Of a stretch of DNA of 64,000 nucleotides, positions 55,012 to 64,000 are shown one piece after another. The notes below the pieces were generated by a model that saw only the letters and a list, made by a program, of their open reading frames with translations, was not told where the DNA came from and searched no databases. The first letter of the stretch is position 1; each line of letters opens with the position of its first letter. The stretch spans positions 21,452,001 through 21,516,000 of the forward strand of contig OZ231128.1 in assembly GCA_965153355.1 (NCBI GenBank). The letters run 5' to 3'. A program made the translations under genes and the position numbers. Source of the DNA: Flaccisagitta enflata. Lineage: Eukaryota > Chaetognatha > Sagittoidea > Aphragmophora.

Positions 55012-56000
55012 ATCGAGATTTAGAAAAGAGTGCGAATGAAATGAGGATCTTGCACAGTAAACGAGTTTTGCTGATAGCGATAATTAAAAGGCTAGAACTA
55101 ACTTGAAAATTCTATTGTTGTTTTGTTTTCTTTTACGATACTTTTTGTTTCTTTTTAGCACAGTAATCTAGATCCTTTTTAGCACAGAAATCTAAATTCT
55201 TTTTAAGCACAGATGTCTAGATTTTCCTAGTTCTTGGACTCACTGGGGTTTATCTTTTGGGGGCCTCGGGGGTAAGGGGTGGGGGGAAAATTAGTCAATG
55301 TCTAACACTCTTCTGAGTCGTTTTTACTTTGACAAACTAACAAAATAGATCATCAACGTTTGAACACAGTGGTTTATCTTCTACTTAATCATTTGTTTAC
55401 GAAATAAGGAATGAAATAATGATAAAATTTCGAGATTGTGAATGAATTCTTGCTTCGTTTTAATCGGGCGAACACCACGATCAAAAATCGGTAAAAGATT
55501 CAATATCGCCCTCTATCATCCTGAAGAAGTTCCAATGATTGGCACTTAACTCTTCAGGTTATATCGCAATCGCCATGAGAGATTGACAATGACATTGACA
55601 AATTTGATAGGTTTCTCTTTGATACTGGACTACGTACGGACCCGCTATTGGCTACCAGCGCTAGTCATGGTTATCAACCTGAAAAGTATAGATTTTTGAT
55701 AAAGATAGAGATTTCCCTTCTGCATACAGGGTTTTAACAAGACTTCGCTTAATGGAAGTTAAATGTATAGTATGTATAGTAAAAAACGCTGTAACGGACT
55801 CACCAAGAAATAAGGTTTTGTCAAAGGCAATTTTAATACAGAAATGAAAAAAATGTATAAGGACTAAGATTTTTTTTCTTCATGGCTGATTTTTCGTAAA
55901 TAGACAATATAGCATGTATCCAAAGTTGCATTGTATATTTGTGAATATTTGTATATGAAAGGTACGTGGAAAATTATGATATGATACAAGCCTGGTTAAA

Positions 56001-56056
<56 letters not shown>

Positions 56057-56230
56057 TGAGAGATTAAGAGAGAACGAGAGTGCAATCGAGAAGTGTCACC
56101 ACTTGGGCGGTTCCATTGGGAAATCATTCGAGTATTGAAGGACATTATGCAGAGTCCCCGGGTTACCAAGCAACAACATCCAGTCTTATCAAAAATAGTC
56201 CAACAAGATCAAAAAGAGAGAGGGAAAAAT

Positions 56231-56272
<42 letters not shown>

Positions 56273-57279
56273 GGACAGACCGAGAGACAGACAGTCCGAG
56301 AGACAGACCGACAGAGACAGAAAAATAGATAGACAGAGAGACAGAGAGACAGAGAGCCAGAGAGACAGACTGATAGAAAGAGAGAGAGAGAGAGAGAAAG
56401 AAAGTGTCAGTGAACTAGAAGTAGATCTGTCGAAATAAAAGGGTTGTCATAAAGACCACGGCGAATCAGGACAAGATAGCATAGTATTTTCAATCACTCA
56501 GTTATAGAATTGTCTACACTTATATGTGAACAAACGTCATATAAAAGAATTAGGAAATGAGAAGGGAAATGTGGCCGACAATTCCACCATAACACGGGAA
56601 TTGTCACGGATACTGAATACTTATTGGGAAATATCGCTCCTGTAAGTTTCACTGAGTCTAGGCTAGATAAAAATTGGACTTTGAGACCTTTGATAACGAC
56701 TACGACCTTTTCTAGAAGCGATTTTTTTGTCTCATTACGAAAACTTTTTACGATCTTCTCAATTTTTTTACAACTTATTCTTTTTCTTTTTTTTCTTTCA
56801 TTATCATCAACAACTTTTTTTCCCCTTTATGATCGTGCCGTGCTTAATCGTTACAACTATGATTTTATAGTATTTATATGTACTAACATGGAACGCCTCG
56901 TGGAGATAAAAATAATTGACGAAACGTGAAAAATTGAGAGAAAGAGGAGAAAAAAAATCAATAAAGGAAGATATATATGAACAAGTCAGCAAGTCATCGA
57001 ACACACGCGTCCACACTCCTTTTACGGCCAGGATGACCCACTGCTGCCATCTGGGCTGAGCCAATCTAATCCGCCTTCACGCAGATTACGAAAAATCAAA
57101 AGGCAAAAAAAGAAGAATAATAAAAAAAAAAGAAAAAAAGGCAAAAAAGAAGAAATAGAAAATAGAATCTATTGGAGAATCTTCAATCTTAATCATCTTC
57201 GTCTCTGGAAGTGGAAACCAACTGGTTTGAATTAATTTCCATTGATTCCATTATTCAAAACGTTTTAAAAGTCGTATTA
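55012..57279. other. Intergenic stretch
   Basis: No supported gene. (GA)n at 56003-56052, 56238-56272 and 56375-56397; GACAGACAGAGA repeats between. Pyrimidine-rich TTTTCTTT near 56750-56830. Confidence 0.5.
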
Positions 57280-57436
57280 GTCGACGTGCACGCGACTCAT
57301 CAACCCGCTGTGTCTGTCCGACGGTCCATTCTGGTCGGTCATACTAAGCAATTGCGGGCATCTCTGCATCACTGCTTCTACCCAAATGCTTAGTTGGTCT
57401 ATTTCATCACTGCCCCTGCCCAGCCGCAAGCGACTT
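57280..57436 (+). mobile_element. Covarying-hairpin element H10
   Basis: AGTCGACGTGCACGCGACTC, (TCTGTCCGACGGTCC), CACTGCCCCTGCCCAGCCGC, AAGCGACTTGA. Stem partly decayed. Confidence 0.65.
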
Positions 57437-57531
57437 GATTTTAACTCATACTCATGTCGATTTGATAAATATCTCTACCATATAGGTCATGTAAACATAC
57501 AAATATCTTTCCATCCAGTCATCGATCCATC

Positions 57532-57592
57532 CATTCATCCATCCATCCATCCATCCATCCATCCATCCATCCATCCATCCATCCATCCATCG
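57532..57592. repeat. (CATC)n microsatellite
   Basis: ATCC/CATC tetramers upstream of the kinase start codon, followed by TTCCATCxATTCCAT repeats to about 57705. Confidence 0.9.
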
Positions 57593-57714
57593 TTATTATC
57601 GTCATTTCTTTGAATTGTTTCCCCAACTATTTTCATTTCTATCGATTCCAACGATTCCATCTATTCCATCAAAACCATCAATTCCATTAATTCCATTAAT
57701 TCCTAAGCTTTATC

Positions 57715-57859
57715 ATGGAGAACTACAAAGTGATGCAGCGTCTTGGCAAAGGAGCTCAAGGTTCCGTTTTTCTAGTGCAACATATGCAAGACAAACAAAA
57801 TTACGTTCTGAAGAAAGTTGAATGCAACGATGAAACAGAGGCCAACAAGGCGTTCAAGG
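57715..57859 (+). CDS. STKLD1: Kinase exon 1 (P-loop, Lys)
   Basis: Starts at ATG 57715 in context TTATCATGG. Gly-rich loop LGKGAQGSV and the beta-3 Lys in VLKKVE. Donor AAGG|GTAAGC, phase 1. Confidence 0.85.
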
Positions 57860-58042
57860 GTAAGCGAGCATAACAACCACTACAACAAAAACAAGGCCTG
57901 ATACACGGCCATCAGTTGCGGATGGGTGGGCAGGGGCGCAAATGCGCGTTTTCTCACTTTTCGACTCGATGGTTACGGACGGACGGACCGACCAACGGAC
58001 GGACGGACAAAGCCAACTAAAAATGATGACAACACCAACATC

Positions 58043-58139
<97 letters not shown>

Positions 58140-58580
58140 GCAGCAGCAGCAGCAACAACAAATGCAGAAGACGAAAGATATGCGACTTTTAAACATCGAG
58201 AACGGCATAAAAAATATATGGATGAGGGGAAAGGAAAATCTAGGATGGAGATTGGAGAAAACAAGTAGGGGCATGGTCGTCCAACCCCAATCCGCACATC
58301 CCTCCCCCTCCTCTTTTTGACCTGTGCAAACAAACCAATGTTCCAACGGACCGACCGACGGACCATCCAACGAACCGACCGAAGGACGGACAAAACCTCT
58401 TATACAGTCGCTAGTCCCCTACTAAAAAGGGAGAAAGCATATCCATAATTGAGTTTCCTCTTGGGGCGATTTTTCAGAGGCAATGGCGCTGAATGAATTA
58501 CGGCATCCTTACATCTGTGGATACAAAGAATTCTTCGTCACTTGGGACAAAGAAGAAAATGCCATGTGAGTTAAGAGTGC

Positions 58581-58637
<57 letters not shown>

Positions 58638-61618
58638 AGAGAAAGAGAAAGAGAAAGAGAAAGAGAGTGAATATAGATAGAAGGACAGAAAGACATACAG
58701 ACAGACAGACAGAAGGGCAGACGGACAGACGGGTAGACAGACAGATTAAATGAATATACAGCAGAGTTTGAAAGGGAGACGGGAGAAACTATTCTTCACA
58801 AACATTTTCACGTTTTTCATCACATGTTTGTTTGCATCTTGATCGATTACATTTAGAGTTAGACAGTTCCTATAACACACGAAGTTTGTTTGCTTTCGCC
58901 TTTCATTGGAAACATAAGCTTCATTTGCATCGCTTCTCATTTGTAAGAGGGCGTTTCTAGTCAGAGACAATCGCGGTTTTAAAGGGCCACTCGGTCGCTC
59001 ACTACGTTCGTTCGCTCGCTACGCTCACTCCGCTCACTCTGCAGCGCTCCACTTAGCTTCGCTGCGCTTGCTTCACTCGCTCGCTCCGTTTACGGGCTCG
59101 CTCACTCACTTTGATCACTCCCTCATGGGACAGTTGAAATTCTTGAATATGTGTTGACGCTGTAAACGCGTTTCACAGGAACAAACGTTTTTTTCATCTT
59201 CACTGGAAACACGCCCTTCAGGTTTGTTTGTATCGTGATGGATTACTACAAAATGGGGGACCTCGACCGAGTGTTGAAACAACGAAGGAAACACAAACAA
59301 CCTTTAGAGGAAATAATCATCAAGAAATGGTAAGCTGGTAGTTGGAATTGGGAGAAGGGCAATAAATATAAAGCGCTTTTTACGCATGAGAGCGTTGTAT
59401 TTTCTATTGAAATGTCACGTTTAACTTTAACGTGGTCGCTAATTAAGGATTCGTTCGTGAGCGCTAACTGGTTAATCGTGATGACTAATGAGAAATCCGG
59501 GCCGTAAGTTGACCGCCCGTTTCATGCCCGCCCTCTACACGTTGCACGTGGCGGCTCTCCGAAAAAGATCGAGGAAGACCATAACGATTACACGCACTTG
59601 ACGGAGTAACAACGGGTTATTTTTTTCTGAGGCTCAATGTTGTTATTTGAATGACGATATGAGACTCAAACCGTTGCTACACTGTTGTTATTTTTTTCTC
59701 ATCAATCTTTCTCTGGAATGAAAGGGATCTAGGGTAGGAATGAAATAAAGGAGAACAACCATTCAAAATCAGTAACAAAATGTTGTTATAACTAAAATAC
59801 AGAGGAAAAAGCCATCCCTTCTTCAAAACCGCCGCATGTTACAATTGAATGCAACGGAAATTATAGCGAATCTAAGAGAAAAGTTATTATTAGTTGGACA
59901 TGAGGCTGAAATGTTGTTATATTTTTGATTTTCTGAGGCTGATGATGTTGCTACAAATGTTCTTATTTTTAGGTGCGCCATAGCACCTCTATGAGAGGCT
60001 CTGTCTGTCGGTTGGTCGGTCGGTCGGTCGGTCGGTCACGCTTGAGTTGAAAATCTTGAAAAGAAGCAAAAATCACTGGAAATGATTCAGAAATATGCTA
60101 GGATGATTTTTAGATGCGCCATAGCATCTCTATTAGAAGCTTTGTCCGTCGGTCAGTCCATCTGTCGGTCACGCTTGAATGAAAAATCGCTAAAAATGTT
60201 TGAAATCAATAGAAAACTCATTTCGTTCATCATAAATGATACTCGTCATTTCGTTCACTAATATAGTCAGCTACGGTTAGGTCTTATGGAGCTGGGGATA
60301 GGTCGGATAGGTCTGGTGATAGGTCGGATAGGTCTTATAGAGCTGGAGATAGGTCTGATAGAGCTGAGGATAGGTCTGAAAGAGCTGGTGATAGGTCTGA
60401 TAGAGCTCGGGATACGTCTGATAGAGCTCGGGAAAGGTCTGATAGAGCTCGGGATAGGTCTTATAGAGCTAGGAATGGTTTGATAGAGCTAGGGATAGGT
60501 CTGATGGAGCTAGGGATAGGTCTGATGGAGCTAGGGATAGCTATGGATTAATAACGCCCGGCGGGATAGGTCTGATAGAGCTCGGAATGGTCTGATAGAG
60601 CTAGGGATAGGTCTGATGGAGCTAGTGATAGCTATGAATTAATAACGCTCGGCGCACCGTCTTGGCCTGTGTATCCGGCCTTGTTTTGACATTTTGAGCC
60701 TCAACGTTGTTGTAAAGAAGGTTGTTACTCAGTCAAGTGCGTGTAACGAAGAAGGCTATGACGACTATCCCGTGTTTTGGGACGTTACAGATTGTATGTA
60801 AAATATAGAAATCTCTCGTCACGATCAGCCATAAATGGAACATGTTGTGTAGATATTATGTTTAAGCGTAAAGCTTTTAGACTCACCCGTTGGCCCTTAT
60901 TTACCATGGGCCTAGAATTGAGAACAGGCTGCATTCGAAAGAAACGCAACTTTTAGTCTCCGCCCTTATGTCGAAACCAATAAGTCATTTACAACGATAT
61001 GCAAATAAGGAAGATCTTCAAGCCTATTTGATTGGCGATAGTATTATTTCAAAGTTTTTCAATTTTGATTATACATTCATTAATCAAATAAACAAGTAAA
61101 AAGGATTCAAGATATGGATTCAACTACTGTTTTCTCTCACTCTTATTCCGAATCATACAAATAGGTCAACGAGTATTGACCACTTATTGCCCTTGGGCGG
61201 CTGGTCCCACCTATCGTGTTATCAGGAACGGTTGGACCTTTGTCCTTGTATATTCATTCATGTTATCGTTCATTCATTTATTCATTCATTCATTAATTCA
61301 TTAATTCATTCATTCATTCATTCATTCATTCATTCATTCATTCATTCATTCATTCATTCATTTTTTTCATTCATTCATTCATTCAACACTATCAGGTTGG
61401 GTCAAATGATTGAAGCTCTGGTGTTCGTCCACAAAAAAGAAGTCATCCATCGGGATTTGAAACCGTCAAACATTTTTCTAAAAGAAGATTTGTCTCTTAG
61501 TATAGGAGACTTTGGCGTGGCAACCATCATGGGCGATAAAAGGACCAAAACAAGAACCACGGTGAGGGGACACTGTTGTTGTTGTTGTTGTTTTTGTTGT
61601 TATTGTTGTTGTTGTTGC

Positions 61619-61688
<70 letters not shown>

Positions 61689-61728
61689 GATGATGGTATT
61701 GGAAAGGGAATAGGGTTGTTGTTGTTGT

Positions 61729-61778
<50 letters not shown>

Positions 61779-63622
61779 TTTTTATTGTTGTTTTTTTTAT
61801 TGTTGTTTTTTTTATTGTTGTTTTTTTTATTGTTGTTCATGTTGTAAAGGGAACAGGGTTGTTGTTGTGGTTGTTGTTTTCGTTCATGATGTTTGTAAGG
61901 AAACAGGGTGGTTTTTGTTGTTATTGTTGTTGTTTTTGCTGTTTTGCTGTCGTTGATTTCAGAAAACATTAAAAGCTGTAGAATAGAAGCAAGAATCAAC
62001 AACTTCGTAAGAGACTAAGGGTTGTTAAAGTGTTTGTTGTTGTTATCGCCGTTAATTTGTTGTCACACATGAAAGATCACGGTCGTCTGTCTCGTGTTCT
62101 CACTTGTCAGGTGGGTTCAATGAATTGGATGGCCCCTGAAGTGTTGGAGAGGCCTTATGATGAGAGATCGGACGTCTGGTCATTAGGATGCATCACTTTA
62201 GAGATGATCACCTGTCATATCCTTGATTCCACGCAGATGTCGGGTAAATGCAACGCGACGGAAGAGAGAGAGAGAGAGAGAGACAGATGGACAGACAGAC
62301 AAAGTGAGAATGAAGGACAGACGGAGACCAAGACAGTTTTAGAGCAAAAAAAGAGAAAAAAAAAAGGAAAAAAAAAAAGAAAAAGAAAAAAAAGTTAGGA
62401 TAGAACTATCAACTGTTTGCATGATATTGAGGAAATTTTACATTGAATATCATGTACACGTTCGTAGCCATTCGTAATTTCGCATTCACTAATTCGCCTG
62501 ATTAAAAATCTCCAGGCATATCGCATAATGTATTAATGTTGTTATGGCTCACCCCTCTAGGTCATCTATTCGAGTTGAAAAACAACCCTCAGTTATTGGA
62601 AGACGTTTTGAACCGTGTCGGCCTTCTCGACTCCTCCACATCACCCCCGTCTTCCCCCACCTCCACCACCCCCAACCCCTCGTCACCGCCCTCATCACCA
62701 TCGTCGTCATCGTCGTCGACGTCGAAATTGTACTCGCTCGAGTTGTGCGCCACGATTCGGACGATGTTGCGGCGGAATTTCGAGCAGCGGCCCAAAGCTG
62801 TCGATCTCGTCGATTTTCCTTACGTCCAAGACTGTCTTAGACTCAACGTCTCTTCATTGGCGCAACGGCAGGGGGAAGAGGGCGTCGGAAGTGGCGAAAC
62901 GGACGGAGATGGAAGTGGTAGCGGTGGAGGAGGAGGAGGAGGAGGAGGAGGAGGGGCAGATGTTGGTGGTGAAGCGGATGCTGGCACACGGTACGTACGC
63001 AAGATTTTTGATGATATTTTTTTATGATCCTAGTTCTTGGCGGTGTTTACCCCCTTCGTCGAGAGTAAATCAAGGTTTACAATGTACCAAAGTAGCGTGA
63101 ATATGAAATGAGAACCATTGTGATCATGAAATCTCAATCATAAACTTCAGCGTCAATCTTCACTGTCCCCCCTTCCTCCTCCTCTTCCTTCTCTTCTTCC
63201 CTCTCCTCCTCCTGCTGCCCCCCCCTGCTGCTTCCTCTTCCTCCTCCTGCAGTCTGGGCGGCGTTGACGAAGTTGTTGCGTTTCTCGTGGACCGGAAAGA
63301 CGACGAAGCCGCCGTCACCAAAGGGCTCGCGGAGTTGCAGCATCACGCCAAGACCATCCCTAACTTCTATTTGCCACAAGCCGGCAAGAGAGTCCTGCTG
63401 CACATCCTCCAGACTTTCCGCAAGAGTGGTGGTGGTGGTGGTGGAAGTGGAAGTGGGGGTGCTGGAGGAGGAGGAGGAGGCGGCGGAGCGGATATTCCCG
63501 CGGGATGTTGCGCTGTTTTGGCGGCCACGTTGATGACGGAGGAAGAGACGGATCCTTTAATGAGTTCGGCGGAAATGATCAAAGCCGTCACGGACGCGAT
63601 GAGGGCTCACGTCGGCAATCAG
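57715..63622 (+). CDS. STKLD1: STKLD1-like serine/threonine kinase, gene span
   Basis: Seven exons: 57715-57859, 58478-58565, 59222-59329, 61396-61561, 62111-62243, 62561-62990 and 63253-63622. All phases chain (1, 2, 2, 0, 1, 2, 0). The product starts MENYKVMQRLGKGAQGSVFL, resembling vertebrate STKLD1 (SgK071) in order and wording: LKKVEC for the ATP-binding Lys, ELRHPYICGYKEFFVTW, an MDYY hinge, IHRDLKPSN, GDFGVA, SMNWMAPEVL, SDVWSLGCI. After the kinase domain comes an armadillo-like helical region. Human STKLD1 lacks several catalytic residues (HRN, no DFG), whereas all are present here, so this copy should be an active kinase. Cytosolic, substrate unknown. The 3' end lies beyond the window. 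Confidence 0.85.
57893..58018 (-). mobile_element. Covarying-hairpin element H11 (in kinase intron 1)
   Basis: ACAAGGCCTGATACACGGCC, AGTTGCGGATGGGTGGGCAG, (GGACGGACC)n, ACAAAGCCAACTAAAA. The terminal hairpin has been lost. Confidence 0.65.
58038..58160 (+). repeat. (AAC)n microsatellite
   Basis: About 100 bp of AAC, then AGC, in kinase intron 1. Confidence 0.95.
58262..58426 (-). mobile_element. Covarying-hairpin element H12 (in kinase intron 1)
   Basis: GTAGGGGCATGGTCGTCCAA at the left, (GGACCGACC)n, CTCTTATACAGTCGCTAGTC with CCCTACTAAAA at the right. Confidence 0.55.
58478..58565 (+). CDS. STKLD1: Kinase exon 2
   Basis: Acceptor CGATTTTTCAG|AG, donor CCAT|GTGAGT, phase 1 to 2. Encodes the alpha-C/beta-4 region (EAMALNELRHPYICGYKEFF). 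(GA)n starts 18 nt after the donor. Confidence 0.85.
58584..58672 (+). repeat. (GA)n / (GAAA)n microsatellite
   Basis: Directly downstream of the kinase exon 2 donor, followed by GACAGACAGA repeats to about 58745. Confidence 0.95.
58949..59216 (-). mobile_element. Short TIR element (MITE), copy 2, next to kinase exon 3
   Basis: GGGCGTTTCTAGTCAGAGAC...TTCACTGGAAACACGCCC. It is the reverse-orientation relative of 20565-20806, with the same GCTCGCTC-rich interior. Its end lies 5 bp from the exon 3 boundary and supplies the pyrimidine tract (GTTTTTTTCATCTTCACTGG) of that acceptor. Confidence 0.75.
59222..59329 (+). CDS. STKLD1: Kinase exon 3 (hinge)
   Basis: Acceptor GCCCTTCAG|G, donor AAATG|GTAAGC, phase 2 to 2. 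Encodes FVCIVMDYYKMGDLDRVLKQ, the hinge and alpha-D region, followed by a Lys/Arg-rich helix. Confidence 0.85.
59330..59971 (+). other. Kinase intron 3, first part
   Basis: No gene. TGTTGTTATTTTTTTCTGAG-like words recur (about 59610, 59690, 59915). Confidence 0.45.
59972..60686 (+). mobile_element. Covarying-hairpin element H13 (GGTGCG/GATGCG subtype), doubled
   Basis: Two left ends: AGGTGC-GCCATA-GCACCT (59972) and AGATGC-GCCATA-GCATCT (about 60112), each followed by CTCTAT and (GGTC)n. One shared right end CGGCGCACCGTC...GTATCCGGCCTTGTTTT. An internal array of GATAGAGCTCGGGATAGGTCT-like 20-bp units spans 60285-60640. It looks like a tandem or nested pair. Confidence 0.7.
60687..61260 (+). 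other. Kinase intron 3, last part
   Basis: A 69-codon frame at 60890-61099 has no recognisable feature. (ATTC)n follows at 61255-61385, ending 10 nt before the acceptor. Confidence 0.45.
61396..61561 (+). CDS. STKLD1: Kinase exon 4 (catalytic loop, DFG)
   Basis: Acceptor CACTATCAG|G, donor CACG|GTGAGG, phase 2 to 0. Contains catalytic loop HRDLKPSN and metal-binding DFG (SIGDFGVATIMG). All active residues intact. Confidence 0.9.
61573..61835 (+). repeat. (TTG)n microsatellite
   Basis: TTG tracts starting 12 nt after the exon 4 donor, with TTTTTTTTATTG variants near 61775-61830. Confidence 0.95.
62111..62243 (+). CDS. STKLD1: Kinase exon 5 (activation segment end)
   Basis: Acceptor CACTTGTCAG|G, donor TCGG|GTAAAT, phase 0 to 1. 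Encodes GSMNWMAPEVL (APE motif) and SDVWSLGCITLEMITC (alpha-F). (GA)n begins 20 nt downstream. Confidence 0.9.
62561..62990 (+). CDS. STKLD1: Kinase exon 6 (C-lobe with Ser/Pro and Gly inserts)
   Basis: Acceptor CCCCTCTAG|G, donor CACG|GTACGT, phase 1 to 2. C-lobe helices HLFELKNNPQLLEDVLNRV; a ~30-residue Ser/Pro/Thr insert; then TIRTMLRRNFEQRPKAVDLV, the end of the kinase fold. A poly-Gly tract (GGA repeats) follows. The inserts are coding microsatellites that have expanded inside the exon. Confidence 0.8.
63253..63622 (+). CDS. STKLD1: Kinase exon 7 (armadillo-like region)
   Basis: Acceptor CTCCTCCTGCAG|T after a CTC-rich tract; donor AATCAG|GTTTTG is weak; phase 2 to 0. Encodes GGVDEVVAFLVDRKDDEAAV, then LHILQTFRKS, helices of armadillo type, a poly-Gly insert, and MIKAVTDAMRAHVGNQ. 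If the donor is not used, the frame runs into an AAAGGCGCTCATCC array and stops at 63721. Confidence 0.7.
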
Positions 63623-64000
63623 GTTTTGTATTACATATATCCAAAGGCTCTCGTCCAAAGGCGCTCATCCAAAGGCGCTCATCCAAAGGCGCTCATCCAA
63701 AGGCTCTCATCCTTTTTGTAGAGGGGGACTTCAAGGGGCTGACTGTTGAGTAGTAATGTTGTTCAACCTGCATATAAAAGAAACCATATCATCATTGTCA
63801 TCTTTGTTGAATATTTGAACTCGACGTATAGACCGTATCTTTTGTTCCCACCGAATAAGCGTCAACCTAATTATCTCAAAATTGTGCAATGGTCAAGTTA
63901 TTGATCATTTGTTTTCTTTTCGTTGTCTACAGAGTGTGTAACTGTCGGTTTATCAATAATCAAGCTTTTTCACATAATTCTCATGTTGGCCAACAGAGTG
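63623..64000 (+). other. Start of kinase intron 7
   Basis: A short CCAAAGGCGCTCATCC array (63650-63712), then AT-rich sequence to the window edge. Confidence 0.5.

Overview
This is a metazoan (invertebrate-type) nuclear window. Evidence: GT-AG introns with consistent phases, an IgGFc-binding/mucin/EGF gene, an STKLD1-type kinase gene, Ty3/gypsy LTR-retrotransposon machinery, many TIR elements and an extreme load of microsatellites. I cannot name the species; a marine deuterostome or lophotrochozoan is only a guess. Most long open frames here are translated microsatellites. The real genes are broken into short exons.

Layout. (1) 1-17 kb: repeats plus three minus-strand exons (1368-1615; 5519-5593 and its tandem duplicate 6486-6560) of a gene resembling an ionotropic glutamate receptor amino-terminal domain. 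(2) 17.1-19.2 kb: a long minus-strand ORF for an unrecognised, repetitive, disordered protein. (3) 19-32 kb: nested repeats, including a 2.6 kb palindromic hAT-type element with a perfect 8-bp target duplication (27413-30041). (4) 25.9-55.0 kb, plus strand: a gene for a secreted protein with an IgGFc-binding region, a long Ser/Thr mucin region and one EGF module. (5) Its 17.4-kb intron (34650-52068) holds a complete, very young 16,742-bp LTR retrotransposon (34751-51492; LTRs differ at 1 of 488 positions). (6) 57.7-64 kb, plus strand: seven exons of an STKLD1-like serine/threonine kinase whose P-loop, VAIK-equivalent Lys, HRD and DFG are intact; it runs off the right edge.

The retrotransposon is the most interesting object. 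Its gag appears to be translated only from a spliced RNA. The LTR carries a strong splice donor that cuts the gag start codon (AT|G), and two further gag introns, one only 49 bp, join in frame. Gag and Pol lie in the same frame, separated by one TGA in the context TGACTAG, a known strong readthrough context. Downstream is an SGNH-hydrolase-like domain behind a consensus splice acceptor. A good donor near the end of pol has the same phase, so splicing could fuse SGNH onto Pol. The 3' part carries minus-strand genes: a 166-aa signal-peptide plus transmembrane ORF behind a TATA box and three CCAAT boxes, and a multi-exon gene whose start codon again sits exactly at a splice donor and which encodes a transmembrane segment.

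Two repeat families also stand out. One starts with a hairpin whose stem differs between copies by compensating changes, followed by a TATA-like box and (CGTC/GGTC)n. The other has GGGCAGCGGCCCC termini around a ~20-bp minisatellite. Microsatellites lie immediately downstream of about half the splice donors I could place.
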